Source: Ianthella basta (taxonomy: Eukaryota; Porifera; Demospongiae; Verongiida; Ianthellidae). Taken from it: a stretch of DNA of 64,000 nucleotides. The stretch spans positions 1,356,001 through 1,420,000 of the forward strand of contig OZ025868.1 of assembly GCA_964019415.1 (NCBI GenBank). The letters are read 5' to 3'. Numbering within the stretch: position 1 is the stretch's first letter; every line of letters begins with the position of its first letter. The position numbers and the translations under genes were made by a program. A model generated the notes under the pieces. It saw only the letters and a program-made list of their open reading frames with translations. It was not told where the DNA came from and did no database searches. Positions 29,126-41,284 of the stretch are shown here, piece after piece.

Positions 29126-31100
29126 CCGGCCCGCTCAGTCATGACACTTGGTGGACCTAGCCAGATTAGCCAACTGTTCATGTCATTAGCAGGATTTCTT
29201 AATTAGTTGCAAAATGACCGAGAAAAGTGAGGTTCATTGCATATCTTACCGACCCAGCCCTGCTAAGTCATGATACTAAGTGGATGTAGTTAGATGACCA
29301 ATTTGCTCATGTCATTAGCAGTATTGCTTAATTAGTCACAAAATGGAGGCGATGTTTTGAACAATCACATTTTGACACCAATTTGTAGGCATTTGCCGCT
29401 ATGCTGGAGCAGAGCAGCACCAACATGTACACTTGCTCACAACTATCCAGCCACAATATCCAGCTACTACACCACCACATACATAAATACAACCGCCATC
29501 ACCACCACCACAGTGGAAGTTGCAATGAGCACACCAGTATAATATTATGTGCTAGAGCTGCAAGAAAACAGACTACCACATCAGGCGCTGCTACCACATA
29601 CTACTACCACCACACAGTGCAAGTTACAATATTACGGCCACCACATGCATTCCTAGATGAAAATGACCACCACCACCACCACCACATGGTGCCAGTACAA
29701 TGCATGCATTCAGTATATCCGCCATTGCTCTAGAAAAAACACCACCGCCACCACCACCACACAGTGCAAGTTACAATATCGCAGCCACCACCACCTGTGC
29801 CAGTAGAGTATGTGTGCTAGTTGGTCATAGAAAAAAAGCGCCACCAGTGCAAGTTACAGTAGCCACCACCACATGTGTCAGTAGAGTATCTGCACTAGTT
29901 GGTCATAGAAAAAGACCACCAGTGCAAGTTACAGTGGCACCAGCACCATTCGCACCACCACATGTGCCAGAAAGTAAATGCGCTCAATGGCTGAAGAAAA
30001 AGACCACCAGCGCAAGTTACAGCCGGTCAGAACCTGCACCGCCGCCATTGGAGTGCACGCTGCAGCAAGCAAATGTAAGCTTGCCTAAGGGCATGCCATT
30101 GAATTGGGGTGCATGGAAAGAAATTCAATGGCATGCCCTTAGGCAAGTTACAATTGCTTGCTGCAGCGTGCACTCCAATGGCGGCGGTGCAGGTTCTGAC
30201 CGGCTGTAACTTGCGCTGGTGGTCTTTTTCTTCAGCCATTGAGCGCATTTACTTTCTGGCACATGTGGTGGTGCGAATGGTGCTGGTGCCACTGTAACTT
30301 GCACTGGTGGTCTTTTTCTATGACCAACTAGCGCAGATACTCTACTGACACATGTGGTGGTGGCTACTGTAACTTGCACTGGTGGCGCTTTTTTTCTATG
30401 ACCAACTAGCACACATACTCTACTGGCACAGGTGGTGGTGGCTGCGATATTGTAACTTGCACTGTGTGGTGGTGGTGGCGGTGGTGTTTTTTCTAGAGCA
30501 ATGGCGGATATACTGAATGCATGCATTGTACTGGCACCATGTGGTGGTGGTGGTGGTGGTCATTTTCATCTAGGAATGCATGTGGTGGCCGTAATATTGT
30601 AACTTGCACTGTGTGGTGGTAGTAGTATGTGGTAGCAGCGCCTGATGTGGTAGTCCGTTTTCTTGCAGCTCTAGCACATAATATTATACTGGTGTGCTCA
30701 TTGCAACTTCCACTGTGGTGGTGGTGATGGCGGTTGTATTTATGTATGTGGTGGTGTAGTAGCTGGATATTGTGGCTGGATAGTTGTGAGCAAGTGTACA
30801 TGTTGGTGCTGCTCTGCTCCAGCATAGCGGCAAATGCCTACAAATTGGTGTCAAAATGTGATTGTTCAAAACATCGCCTCCATTTTGTGACTAATTAAGC
30901 AATACTGCTAATGACATGAGCAAATTGGTCATCTAACTACATCCACTTAGTATCATGACTTAGCAGGGCTGGGTCGGTAAGATATGCAATGAACCTCACT
31001 TTTCTCGGTCATTTTGCAACTAATTAAGAAATCCTGCTAATGACATGAACAGTTGGCTAATCTGGCTAGGTCCACCAAGTGTCATGACTGAGCGGGCCGG
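29126..31100. repeat. ~2-kb near-perfect palindrome inside element A, centre near 30113
   Basis: The arms of about 980 bp run from CCGGCCCGCTCAGTCATGAC (29126) to its complement ending at 31100, with a 16-bp spacer at 30106-30121. It is the complete version of the palindrome family found in the tandem array at the window start. A (TATTA)n tract follows at 31444-31472. Confidence 0.93.
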
Positions 31101-31472
31101 GCTGGTTGAATACATCATACACCTCCCATATGTCGGCCATTTTGAGACTAATTAAGAAATCCCGCTAATAACATAGGAAGGTGGACCACTTGGATGTGTC
31201 CACCAAGTTTCACGTCTCAACGAGCCCAGTTGCATTAATATACAAGATACCACTATGCATCCATATAAATGCAACATACATTAAGTGTTATGCTATGTGC
31301 ATTTATATAAGCATTTTGCGGGCTGCTTGTAGAAGAACGAAGGCCTAATTAAAAATTCCGTCTCATTTAAAAGTGTTAAAATCTCCCATACTTCAAAGCC
31401 ATACCTAGCACATGTTCATGAGGGCTGCCAAACCACCCGGGAATTATATTATATTATATTATATTATATTAT

Positions 31473-32249
31473 TTACTTTAGATTAGTGGTGTATATTGTA
31501 ACTTACACTGTATATATATATTTCTGTCATTTTGCAAATGGCGGCGCTCACGTCGTTCTTTACAAAGCTTTAAATCCTCTCTAATGACGTTTCGCCGTGT
31601 TTGAATCGAACGAAATGTGGTCATAAACATGTTTTAATAGGGTGATACTAATAAAAAGCCTAAGGAACGTCTCTTCTGCGAGATACAGCTCCAATTATCA
31701 CTGACGGCCATTGTAAAATGGCCGCGCGCTCGACGCTTTCTGTTTGCCAGGCTCAAAACCATTCTCTTTAGATTTCGCCGTGTATCCAAAGAACGCAAAG
31801 TGTTTCTAGAAAATGTTTAAGTAATATTATTGTGGTAGGAAGCTTACTTAACTGTTCTTCTGTGAGGTACAGCCCTAAATACAACAGAAGTGACCCGTAG
31901 GCCAATAATGGAGGACCAGCGAGTCATGACACATAATTATAGCCATGATTCGCTCATAGAGTCATCATAGGGTAGCCTTTTAGCCAGCACACTCCTCCTC
32001 CAGGCACAAAGTAACAATTGCTCATTTAGAATGTCATATAGATGAAAAAGCAGTAGGCAAACATTTGACAGTTTGGTAGGGATGCTTTCACTGGATATGA
32101 CTGGCTGCTCTGGAGACTTGAAACTCTTGCAAACCCAACGTTCTAGTGTGTCTTGATGTATCTTTCAGGCCAACAACAATACTGTACCCCCAACTATCTG
32201 ATTTACTGAACGTACATGGGAAAATTGCTAGCAAGTAGTTCGAGGTTCA
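31473..32249. other. Unique interior of element A
   Basis: No gene was found. Two diverged copies of a ~180-bp unit (AATGGCGGCGCTCACG... and AATGGCCGCGCGCTCG..., each followed by TTTCGCCGTGT) lie at about 31535-31640 and 31715-31810. Confidence 0.6.
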
Positions 32250-32496
32250 GGGGCGCCCTGGCGCCCCACGAGTTTTTTAACTCGAAATACTTGTTATATT
32301 TCTCTTTTCAGTTTAAAATGTCTGTTTGAGTGTGCTTGTTCAATGAGATGAGATGTACACTGATATCAATGTATATTATATATCTTTTAAATTCTTAACC
32401 ATAATTTATGCATGATGATCAGAATGTGCATAGTCAGAACACACACGCAAGCGTAGTGCAGCTTGCATGCAACAATAAATGGGAGGAGCCAACACA

Positions 32497-33347
32497 ATGG
32501 CGGTCTGGCGCCGGTCTAACAGGAAAAGTAATTCGCTCCGTGTGCACGTTGTTGCTGTAGTAGTGGCCATTCTCTGCGGGAGATGTGAGTTGTAGTTTAA
32601 TTTTACTCTCTCCCGATCGACTCGTCTTTATAACTACGTAGAGGTGCATCTATGCAGCTGCAAACAGTGATTCCTGCAATGTAACTGCTTTAGGTCTGGG
32701 CCAAGTGATCACCAATCAGCCTCAGAACGCGACTGTCGTTGAAGGAGGCAATGCTACTTTCCAGTGTGCGGGTGAGGAGGGAGGGTCGCCGTTAACTATT
32801 GGCTGGCGGTTCACTGCCAGCGGGTCATCAGTGCCAGTGACTCTGATCACTGGTACTAACTTGACTGGGATAGAGATGGTGACAGTCAGCGACGGGCTAA
32901 GGACTATGGTCACCTTTAGTGGAGTGCGGAGAGAGGCGGACGGAGGGAGGGTGGAGTGTTTTGCTATCGGCTCAATCATTGTATCATCTGATCCAGCAAC
33001 ACTTACTGTCCAATGTGAGTTAGGACTTAAAGTGTGGTTACTTCTGTGGTGTTGTAACAGTGTCTATTGCAATGTTCACATTCAGTGGCCCCCATCTAGT
33101 CTTGAGTGACTGACTTGTCACATCTCATCTATATAATGCTATGATGCTTATAGCTCAGTGATGTGGCAGTGTAAGCAGAATGACTGTAGTTCAGTCCTTG
33201 AGGTTGACTCCAGCTGTAGAATCTGTAAAGCCTCAAATTTCCAATCGTTGAGCAGTGTCCTGTGGTACCAGTGAATGATCAAATCCTATTCATGTACCAC
33301 ACAGTCACTGCTCATACTTAATCATACCCACATTGCTATATCTGGAT

Positions 33348-33433
<86 letters not shown>

Positions 33434-34970
33434 TGTATTTCAATTTTGGCATGCTATAGCTTGCTCCCGAACCTGTCTCGATGGTGGAACAGTGGACACC
33501 TCCTCCTGCACCTGCAACTGTGCCAAGGGGTACACTGGAGAGGAGTGCGAAAGTGAGACATGTATACACCTAGCCTCCTGTTTGAATATTTCTGTGACCT
33601 CATTGCATTTCTACTTCCTGTCATGTCATAGCCCCCTCAAGTGGCAAAGGTTTGAAGGTGATCATGAGGATGAACACACCTATACATGAGTGAAAGAGGT
33701 GGTGGGTTGTGCGTGTTTGTTTGGTATCAAGTCATGATTGCTTTACATGCTTCCTGCCCCAACTCAGGGTGATCCTGGAGAGCCAGGTCCCAGAGGGCCA
33801 GCAGGTAGTCCTGGACAACCCGGGGATCCTGGTACCCCAGGTCCTGAAGGACCACCTGGTGCCAAGGGGCAAAAAGGAGATTCAGTGAGTGAACTAAATG
33901 TGTACTGTCCAAAAAGGACCATGTGAGTGAACTGGGGTGGCTGCCTGTAGAATGCGAGAGAAGTAACATCCTAAATGGGCTGGAAGGAGTACTTTCAGAA
34001 GCTCTGGATTGGTCAAATTCTCACAGAAGCTCTGAAATGGTCCAGTACTTGCAGAAGCATTGGAATGGTCCATTTCTGTATACATAAGATGTGTCAATAC
34101 CTTAACCTTTGTTTCACAGTTAATTTGCGCACACATCCATACCTGTTGTCTCACCCTTCGTGCAGGGGAAAGGACAGCTGGGAGAACCTGGCCTTCCTGG
34201 ACCTCAGGGTCCTCCAGGGGAACCTGGATCACAGGTAGCCATAGGTGCAGACACCATGCAAGCATGCCTGCTCAACTGAGTACTACATACAATTTGGCTG
34301 TTGTACCTGCTCGATTAGCTTATGGACCTACCTATATTGGAAGAGTACTACTTATGAACCTATATTATTATGGCCAAACTGTATGAATATCCCCAACCTC
34401 TCCAGGGTGAGTCTGGTCCACCTGGGTCCCGTGGAAAACGCGGCAAAGCTGGACGGAGGGGTCGCCGAGGACCTCCAGGTGATGCCATGGTGGGCATCCT
34501 TCAGAAAGATGACGTATGCAATGAGGACAACACTGGACTGCTTCGGTTCAACACCACACAATTGGTGCAGAAGCTGTTGTTCTGTGATGGACAGAACTGG
34601 AAGGTCAGTATACAGTAGACATGTGAGGAGCACACGCTGCAGTATTGTGTGATTACGTGCACACTTGTTTGGTCTCTCTATGTACAAAGTGCATCACTTT
34701 ACAAGACTGTCCCTCACTGATGGAAGGAACTCCAGGGAAGTGAAGTGAATAACATGAGCTGTGGAAACACCTCCTTACATACCTTACATGCACACATTGA
34801 TAGTGTGTAGGATATGAATGAGGCCATATACAAGCAAGGATTAGTAGATTCGTATCACTCTAATGGTCTAATAAAATAGTCAGTGAGTTCATTATGTTGA
34901 TGGATCATGTCTACAGGATGGCTCTGTGCAATATTCAGTTAACCTTGCAATTGCGCTGCAGTCTATATAA
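32497..34970 (+). CDS. Family III secreted Ig-EGF-collagen protein, copy 2 (321 aa)
   Basis: Exons: 32497-32584, 32694-33014, 33460-33552, 33632-33657, 33768-33884, 34166-34234, 34406-34603, 34917-34970 (966 nt). An in-frame ATG 18 nt upstream (32479) is an alternative start. Residues 1-30 form a signal peptide with a long basic n-region. Ig domain 30-136. EGF-like domain 137-167 with six Cys (CSRTC, CTCNC, GYTGEEC). Short linker 168-176. About 27 continuous Gly-X-Y triplets (roughly 177-263), then a compact C-terminal piece ending FCDGQNWK and a short last exon with TAA at 34968. There is no TM, so it is probably secreted and trimeric in the matrix. The donor after the linker (GTGATC) is weak; the third copy has GTGAGA. 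Confidence 0.82.
33349..33431. repeat. (GT)n microsatellite in intron 2 of family III copy 2
   Basis: An almost pure GT run. The homologous tract in copy 3 (61733-61868) is longer, so it is a variable locus. Confidence 0.97.
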
Positions 34971-35443
34971 GGGTTTTCTCCATCTTCACACTCCCAATTA
35001 ACCATAATTATGCCTGACTCTTCTCCCTCCCCCTCTTCCCTCGAGCTTGCCATCTATCATACATTATTCCCTCCCAACATCACTTCTCCTCCACTGAACT
35101 GCATGAGCTCCAGTACCCCAGTGTGGGCTGTGCATAAAGATGTACAGCTCAACTTGGACCCGATGTTGTATAGAGACCTTGTTGATAACACCCTCCACCC
35201 TGCCAACCAACATCACTCTAACCAGCAAAATTGATGTATTTGGAACAGCATGGATCAACACTACAGTGGGGGTCTTGTGTTAATTCTCCACATATATATG
35301 CATGTGTCATTTGCTCTCCCTTCGCCCCCCCCCCCCCCCCCTTCCTTCTCACAAACCCTCCTGGTCCTTCAAACCTCCAGCAAGTAGCTAATTGTGGCAC
35401 ATGCACTACACAGTGCTGACGGTAGTGGTGTGTGGCAAATCAA
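34971..35443. other. 3' flank of family III copy 2 with decayed FN3 exon
   Basis: Positions 35070-35230 resemble family II exon 8 (CCTCCCAACATCACT ... CACCCTCCACCCTGCCAACCA) but have deletions and no donor. A C tract lies near 35326-35340. Confidence 0.55.
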
Positions 35444-35566
35444 CAAGTATTTTGACTTAAAAACTCGTGGGGCTGCTGCCCCAACTCGAAATACTTGCTC
35501 CCTTCGGTCGCAGCTGTCACTCACAATAGGTAAACATGACATCGTGTCATACCTCAGTAACCTCAG

Positions 35567-35620
35567 CACACACACACACCACTATCACCAGACACATGAG
35601 ACACACACGCACACACACAT

Positions 35621-35659
<39 letters not shown>

Positions 35660-35699
35660 ACATACACACACACACCACACACACACACACCACATGCAC
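35567..35699. repeat. (CA)n microsatellite inside element B
   Basis: CA-rich tract with TG and CC interruptions. Confidence 0.95.
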
Positions 35700-35984
35700 A
35701 GACAAATCTCCAGCGAAGACAGACACATGACTGCTTATAGCACATGCATTTACAGTGAGTAATTACATAAACATAATGTACCAAAGAACCTACAGTCGCC
35801 AGAGTAGCTAGTGGTCTGTGATGGCAAAAGCTACGTACGTTTGCTACAGCGCAGTACGCGTGGGCCAGGTTCGGAAGAGCATTTACAAGGGTAACCGTGC
35901 GAGTTAAGCTTTTCAACGCTAGAAACGGTTGAAGAATGTTAGCGTGTACATATCACGGCGCTTAAAAGTTTCTACGTTACTCCT

Positions 35985-36250
35985 GTCATGTGTTCCAGGC
36001 GGCGGAGTGAAGTCCTCCGAGGCGGCGCGGCCATTATCGAAGAAGGCGCGGGGCGAATTCGATGACCTGTTGGGCGCTGTATCGAAGCTGTGCCTTTGCC
36101 CGTCAACCAGAAGTGCTGTAGGAGTCTGTTCCAGGATCAGAGGCGGAAGAGAACGTCCAAAGTTCGCTAAGACGTCGTTTAGAAGCCGGTTTTCAAAGTC
36201 CCTTGGCCTCGCACACGGTCCACTTCCGGCCGAATAAAATGGCTGACAAT
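35985..36250. other. GC-rich, CpG-rich segment in element B, possible captured host fragment
   Basis: Composition differs sharply from its surroundings. Open frames exist on both strands (35929-36237 plus, 35919-36314 minus), so neither can be called coding. AAAATGGCTGACAAT at 36237 on the plus strand looks like a gene start of the YY1-type but reaches a stop after about 18 codons. Helitron-type elements are known to capture gene fragments; here that is inference. Confidence 0.35.
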
Positions 36251-36441
36251 ATAAATTCCCTATACCCAATACTTCGCCCAATACATTCAATATAAATGTA
36301 ACGTTGACGTTCAACCGTAGGTTCGCGTATTATATATATATATATATATCCGCCGCTATATATATATATATATATCCGTAACATGAAGCCATGTGAAAAC
36401 GTCAATTTGAAAACAATATAGGGGCTGCCTGCGGCAGCCCC

Positions 36442-37950
36442 TAAAAATTGTGCAGTTGCTTTGTGATCATTTATTTCCAGAAGTGATAATTTATTTGTAC
36501 ACTTCAGTTGTCATGGAGACAGCCCACCACTCAACACGTGCACTTCAACAGACCATGCACTTCCGGATATCCGAAAGTCTACATGACAGCAAAATCTCAG
36601 CTAGCTGGTAATCAGCACAGTCATCCAGGAATCCCATACCATATTGGCCCTACGGAACCAGTAGCTAACCTTGCATGCATGCATACTAATTATAAACTCA
36701 CTCACCCCACAGCATGATAGGTTATTTGTATTCCTGTGCATGTCTAATCTCTCTGCATGAGTCTGAAACAGTTGTCTATTGTACCATGTGTCCCTCAGCA
36801 TGCTGGCAATCACTGTTTACCCACTGACTATATTTCCTCATTTTTGTAACGTTGTCAATATTATATAAAGAAATGTCCTTTCCAGTGTGACTGTGTTGTG
36901 TGTCTATGTACATGCATGCATACATGTGTGTGTGCATGGGCTTTTTCTTTTCACTGTAATTATGTTAGTTACTACAATTACTCTCTCAACCAAATGTTCA
37001 CTAATGTTGATATGTATGTGCTCAATTGTACATTGAATGGATGCATGTTGAATTTAGCTCTCTTTCATCAATATCAGCCAAGCTGGCTGGGCATGTGTGA
37101 CACATAGATCCACCAGGAACTGCATGGGGCAGTCTCAGTTGCAAGGGTGCTAGAGACACTGATGATGTATAATAATGTTTATGTTTATAGAGTCAATGTG
37201 TTTGGTGAAGGAGTGCAGAGAGGTGGAAGAGCACTTAGGGACTCACTTCATGGTTGAGATTCTTGGAAAAGTGGAGTGCTCGCACAGGCACATGAAAGAA
37301 GTGGTAAGAAGATATGACAGGTTGATACTGGCAGATCTGTGCAGAGTGAATGCTCCATGCAGCAATAATTGCGGTGGCACAGTCTTGTCGCTAGAGAAGG
37401 CAGGGTACCAAGGTGGTAACTAGTCAGTACTAATTGAGACATTCAGGACTTGCTTGTGAGTCATTCAATCATTGTTTTTCCTCTTTCCTTTATTTTCATT
37501 TTTTTTTATAAATAATTATTATCAAGGCCAATGCACATGTGTGCCCAAAGTGTACATTAATTGCAGTGGCACAGCATGTGTGCCAGGTCAGGTAATATAT
37601 GGGACATGTCCATCCACAGCCTGAACAAGGTGTTGAGCCACCATGGCGAAGTGGGTCACAATTCACCCTTGCCCAAAATGCGACACTGCACTGCTGGCAG
37701 TGCCAGTGATAGAACACGTCTTGAGCCAGTATCAAGAGGAATAGCTAGGGTTTGGAGCCGGAGTTCAGGTACTCAAGTTTACTTGATTAATTTGCACATC
37801 TTGGAGTTGGCGTCTTCTACAAATTTAGACAGCTGCAGCTGTATGTGTTATAACAAGTCTGTGTATTGTGTTATAATATTATATGAAATTGTGTATTCTT
37901 GTCTTGCGTGCCCTTTGAACTATTGCTGACACCTTACACATGCTCATTCT
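36442..37950. other. Intergenic region between family III copy 2 and family I copy 2
   Basis: It aligns with 13090-14580 (without the hammerhead/GT insertion and LINE). It contains the second version of the unexplained segment at 37187-37320, where the frame reads on for about 35 further codons to 37423. No splice-linked exon was identified. Confidence 0.5.
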
Positions 37951-38024
37951 TAGTCTGGCTAGCTAGACCGTCCCGATAACGCCCGGCGCTTTTATTGGGG
38001 CGGTCTAGCCATGCAGCCAGACTA
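37951..38024. promoter_or_regulatory. Inverted repeat upstream of family I copy 2
   Basis: The outer ends TAGTCTGGCT and AGCCAGACTA and the inner CTAGACCG and CGGTCTAG pair. It is conserved upstream of copy 1. Confidence 0.5.
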
Positions 38025-38113
38025 TCTCATCCTGGGAGTTGTGATTGATTTGGTACCCCCTATAGGCCCTAGCAGCAGCACTACGTGGGCATTACTGGCT
38101 GTGGCTGAAACTC

Positions 38114-41100
38114 ATGATGACAAAGTGCAGCTACATTGCCACTTTCATCGTCCTCCTCTCAGCTGTTGGAGGCAAGTGTTGTTACATTCACAACGGGATC
38201 ATACGTACTCCTCCACCGTCTTGTTGTGAGTATAGCTAGCTATAATTATAGTAATGGTGGTTTGCTGCCGACACAGGTCTTGCCCAAGTGACGTTCCTCA
38301 CTCAGCCTGAGGACGCGACCGTCACTGAAGGAGGAGATGCTACTTTCCGGTGCGCGGCGGAGGAGAATGGGATGGCACTATTTTATGTCTGGGATATCGC
38401 TCCTGCAGGAGGGTCACGACAGACAGTGATCACTGGTAGTCAGGTGGCCGGGGTGTCGACGGTTACAGTCAGTGCTGACCGAACGCAGCTAACTTTGAGT
38501 GGGGTACAGCGTGAGGTGGATGGATCGACAGTGCTGTGTAGTGCACTAGGGTTTACTCAAGAGGTCGATTCTAATCCAGCTACTATCACTGTCCAATGTA
38601 GGTACTGTAATGAGAAATAGAACTATGACTTACTGCGATCATTATCAATTCCCTTCAATCAAAAATCCAGCCCCTCCTGCATACAGCCTCCTCCCCAACC
38701 AACCCACCACTGTGTTGGAAGGAGGAGACTTCACCTACTCCTTTAAGTTTGATGCTAAACCAACTCCCTCCAACTTCACCTGGTCCAGGGATGGCCAGGT
38801 CATCTCCAGTGATGATGCTCGGATAGCCACCTCTGTCAGCAGCATCACCATCACCAGCACTACCAGGAGTGACAGTGGAGTGTATGAGGTGGTGAGCTAC
38901 AATGAGGCAGGGAGGGGAGCAGCCAACTTCACTCTGGATGTGCAGTGTGAGTATGACTATATGATGATGTCAGAGTTAATTGACAGACAGTGCTTTACAC
39001 CTGTGGCCAGTTGTGATGATTACAATCCTACAGTGTGTCTGCTTCCTCTCATTATGTACAGACCCTCCACTGATCATGGACAGAGCTGGTCAATCTCTTC
39101 TACTCCATGGAGCAGAGTTCCTCTTCAACTGCACATCAGAACCAGCCAACCCTCCTGCAGTGGAGTACTCCTTTCAGAAGGACGGACAGGCTGTGGATGG
39201 TGACCGTACTACGGTGCAAGGGGCAGTACTGACCATCTCATCTGTGCAGGCAGGAGATGGAGGCAACTATTCCTGTAGTGCTAGCAACAGTGTGGGGAGA
39301 GACACTGCCTACAACAACCTTATTGGTTAGTCATTCCATGCTTATAATAGTCAGTACCTTCAACTTTGTTGTAAACTGAATTCTCTTGTGCCAATTTTCA
39401 CAAACATCTACTCAATGCACAGTTCCCCCAAGTGCTCCACGAGCCATCACTGCCGGAGAAATAGGTCCCTTCTCAGCCACAGTGAGTTGGCAGCCCCCAC
39501 TGGAGGATGGTGGTGCAGTTGGTCCTCTCATGTACACTGTCACACTCATCAACACAATGAATGGGAGTGACGTCACCACCTTCACTGCTACCACTGCCCT
39601 CACAATGGAGTTGACCAACCTCAGACACAGTGTGAGCTACCGAGTGCAAGTTGTGGCAGAGAGTGAGGCAGGAATGGGACCAGCAGGAGAAGTGATGTTC
39701 AGGACAAATGATACTAGTAAGTGCGTGTAGTTTAGTGTGTACATAGAGTGGAGTTGGTCTTTCTTCAGTACTAGTACTAGGGGTATGTTGATGTATCTGT
39801 AGTACTAGTAGTGTCTGGTGTATTTTGGTGTAGCAGTGTGAGTAGTTGTGCACTGTGTGTGGAAGTATTGTTAAATGGGAAATGCACTTTATATAGTTAT
39901 TTCTACTAGTTCCCACCATTGGTGATGTGGAGGTGCTTGCTCTGACACTGGACACAGTCCAAGTAGATGTCGCTATCGGTGATGACGGAGGGCGGCCTGT
40001 ACTAGAGTATACTGTGAGAGGGATATTAATGTGGATTGTATGACAGTACAGCATGCACTGTATGCATTGTTATGCACACTTCTGTTGCCACAGGTGACAG
40101 TCAGTGGCACTACAGTTATGTTCAGTGGTTCTATGGGGAATGTCACAGGACTGGCTCTGATGAATGGAGTGACCTACAGTGTCAGTGTGGTGGCTAGGAA
40201 CAGTGTTGGAAACAGTGAAGTGTTCATTAACAGTTTTAGGGCCCCTTGTAAGCAGTTTCATTGGTTATTTTCACTTAGGCATATGTATATGTACAGTTAT
40301 GTCCTTCTTTCCATCACTCCTTGTGCTGATGATCGGATTGATTAGTATTCACTCCTTCCACACCATGTACCTCCTCTCCCCTGCAGTCCCCCCCAACATC
40401 ACCATGCAGCCAGTGGCAGTCACTCCTAATGAGACCACCACTCAGTGCTGTGCTGGTATTCGAGTGTTCCTGGAAGACCCCACTGACCCCACCATTGTGT
40501 TCACTGCCCAAGTCAGCACAGACGGCACTCCCTTCACTGATCGCTCTGTCACTAGAGAGAGAGATGTGGTGTATGTGGAGGGACTTCAGGCAGGTACACC
40601 CTACAACGTCAGACTAACTGCATGGAACCAGTTTGGGAGTACCATAAAGGATGTGTTGGCCACACCACTGATTGGTGAGACAGTGCATTGTGTTTGCACT
40701 CGTTGTTAAATCAGTCAAGCCAACACAGGAAAGGCATCTGCATAAAAGTCTAGTTCTTGTACACAACGAGTCCTTTGGTTTCTTTCTGGTTTGTCTAATT
40801 GTTGTTTCAGTTGATTGAACCTGCATGGAATGTATACATATGCAATTGTATATATTGTCTCACCCCTTCTGTGCATGCATGTGCTTCTCCACCTTCAGGC
40901 TCCCCCTCTGACCCATCACTGCCAGTAGTGTCAGTGGTAGGGTCCTCAGTCTCCATCCAGTTGAGTACCAGGTACCCTGGAACAAACACAAGAGGACAGT
41001 TCAAGTTCAGTCTCCTCTTCAGTTCAGTGAGCACTGCCAAGCGTCAGTCCCTCCAGCCCACTGAGGTCCAGGTGGACCCAACTGGTCTGGACACCAGTGT

Positions 41101-41250
41101 GACCACCACACACACCTTGACTAATGTTGGTGCAGGGAGCTACAGTGTATCAGTGATGGCTGTGAATGAGAATGGAGCATCTCAAGCAGTGACAGCAACA
41201 TTTGTTGTTCTAAGTAAGTGTGTGTGTGTGTTTGTGGGTGTGTGTGTGTG

Positions 41251-41284
<34 letters not shown>

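Larger units (their letters stand above)
29047..32293 (+). mobile_element. Helentron-like non-autonomous element with long palindrome (element A)
   Basis: The empty site is visible in the paralogous region at about 59130-59150, which reads straight through from GCTTG-rich into TATATT sequence. The element starts at a hairpin GGGGCGCCgaaGGCGCCCC (29047-29065) just after TTTTT. It ends with GGGGCGCCctGGCGCCCC (32250-32267), a second hairpin CGAGTTTTTTAACTCG (32269-32284) and AAATACTTG (to 32293), followed by T. A copy of the same GC hairpin at the very 5' end and just inside the 3' end, a further 3' hairpin, and insertion at T-T resemble the asymmetric termini of Helentrons. No transposase is encoded. 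Confidence 0.65.
35444..36441 (-). mobile_element. Short Helentron-like element (element B)
   Basis: The empty site is preserved at 63830-63850 and about 13078-13095 (GGCAAATCAAAAATTGTGCAG). Read on the minus strand, the element begins with a GC hairpin at 36421-36441 whose arms GGGGCTGCC and GGCAGCCCC differ from those of element A by paired changes. This is followed by the same TATATTGTTTTCA. It ends with GGGGCAGCAGCCCC, ACGAG..T-rich.. and AAATACTTG at 35444. It contains a (CA)n tract (35567-35699) and a GC-rich segment that may be captured host sequence. No transposase is encoded. Confidence 0.65.

Noticed and set aside
35919..36314. 131-codon minus-strand gene in element B
   Set aside because: An equally long frame exists on the other strand of the same GC-rich stretch; no domain or splice signals.
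37496..37735. Cys-rich minus-strand frame (also at 13985-14386)
   Set aside because: It has no known domain, splice sites or supported start, and it is disrupted by the (GT)n tract in the first module.
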